Of a stretch of DNA of 6,227 nucleotides, positions 6,185-6,227 are shown one piece after another. Positions within the stretch are counted from its first letter, which is position 1; the number at the start of each line of letters is the position of its first letter. The position numbers and the translations under genes were made by a program. Source of the DNA: Spartobacteria bacterium. GTDB lineage: Bacteria > Verrucomicrobiota > Verrucomicrobiia > Chthoniobacterales > Chthoniobacteraceae. The stretch spans positions 1 through 6,227 of the forward strand of contig JANXZI010000098.1 of the NCBI GenBank assembly GCA_025355595.1. The letters are read 5' to 3'. Under the pieces are notes generated by a model, which was not told the DNA's origin, ran no database searches, and worked only from the letters and a program-made list of their open reading frames with translations.

Positions 6185-6227
6185 CGCGCGCCGGGTTGGT
6201 GCGCCGGGAGAGTCTTCGCGCGGAGGT
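6181..6227 (-). CDS. Possible C-terminal end of an upstream gene (partial)
   Basis: In the frame ending at TGA 6183-6181 the last 14 complete codons are open and read LRAKTLPAHQPGAR. The stop overlaps the ATG of the GT4 gene as ATGA, the same arrangement as the next two junctions of this operon. Forty-seven bases are far too few to identify a product, and an open frame this short is expected by chance in GC-rich DNA; the call rests on the repeated 4-base-overlap pattern. Confidence 0.3.
   Translation of the reverse strand, partial: LRAKTLPAHQPGAR

Overview
This is a GC-rich bacterial window in which every convincing gene lies on the minus strand, so it is read right to left. It holds part of a cell-surface or extracellular glycan biosynthesis region (four glycosyltransferases) with one housekeeping gene, glutamine-dependent NAD+ synthetase, set inside it. 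The overall protein style (GC-rich, Ala/Arg-rich, with the paired 'GLYASWNFG' family-2 glycosyltransferases) reminds me of Verrucomicrobiota. That is an impression only; the window contains no rRNA or other phylogenetic marker.

Layout in transcription order: (1) 6227-6181, a possible C-terminal tail of an upstream gene, seen only as an open frame ending in an ATGA overlap. (2) 6184-4748, a GT4 glycosyltransferase of the WcaC-like type with a TGGC...C...C..CPQL cysteine cluster. (3) 4751-3780, a GT2 glycosyltransferase (copy A). (4) 3783-2797, a second, paralogous GT2 (copy B) with a GTG start. Genes 2-3 and 3-4 overlap by 4 bases (ATGA, GTGA), which marks one translationally coupled operon. 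(5) 2796-2633, a 164-base gap holding a long inverted repeat just after copy B and three phased ATCGG repeats ahead of the next gene. (6) 2632-998, nadE, full length with all catalytic motifs. (7) 997-910, an 88-base gap. (8) 909-1, a second, different GT4-type glycosyltransferase that runs off the left edge of the window (303 codons visible, start firmly set by an in-frame stop just upstream).

How they fit together: the three coupled glycosyltransferases probably add successive sugars to one lipid-linked or protein-linked glycan. The tandem GT2 copies are full-length duplicates (about half the aligned residues identical by eye) and may add different sugars. nadE has no evident functional link to the glycan genes, and the hairpin plus its own leader suggests separate transcription. 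I see no RNA gene, mobile element, CRISPR array, toxin-antitoxin or defence system. The region looks like an ordinary accessory glycan locus; the points worth checking are the hairpin, the GT2 duplication with its non-canonical DXD motif, and the basic tails.
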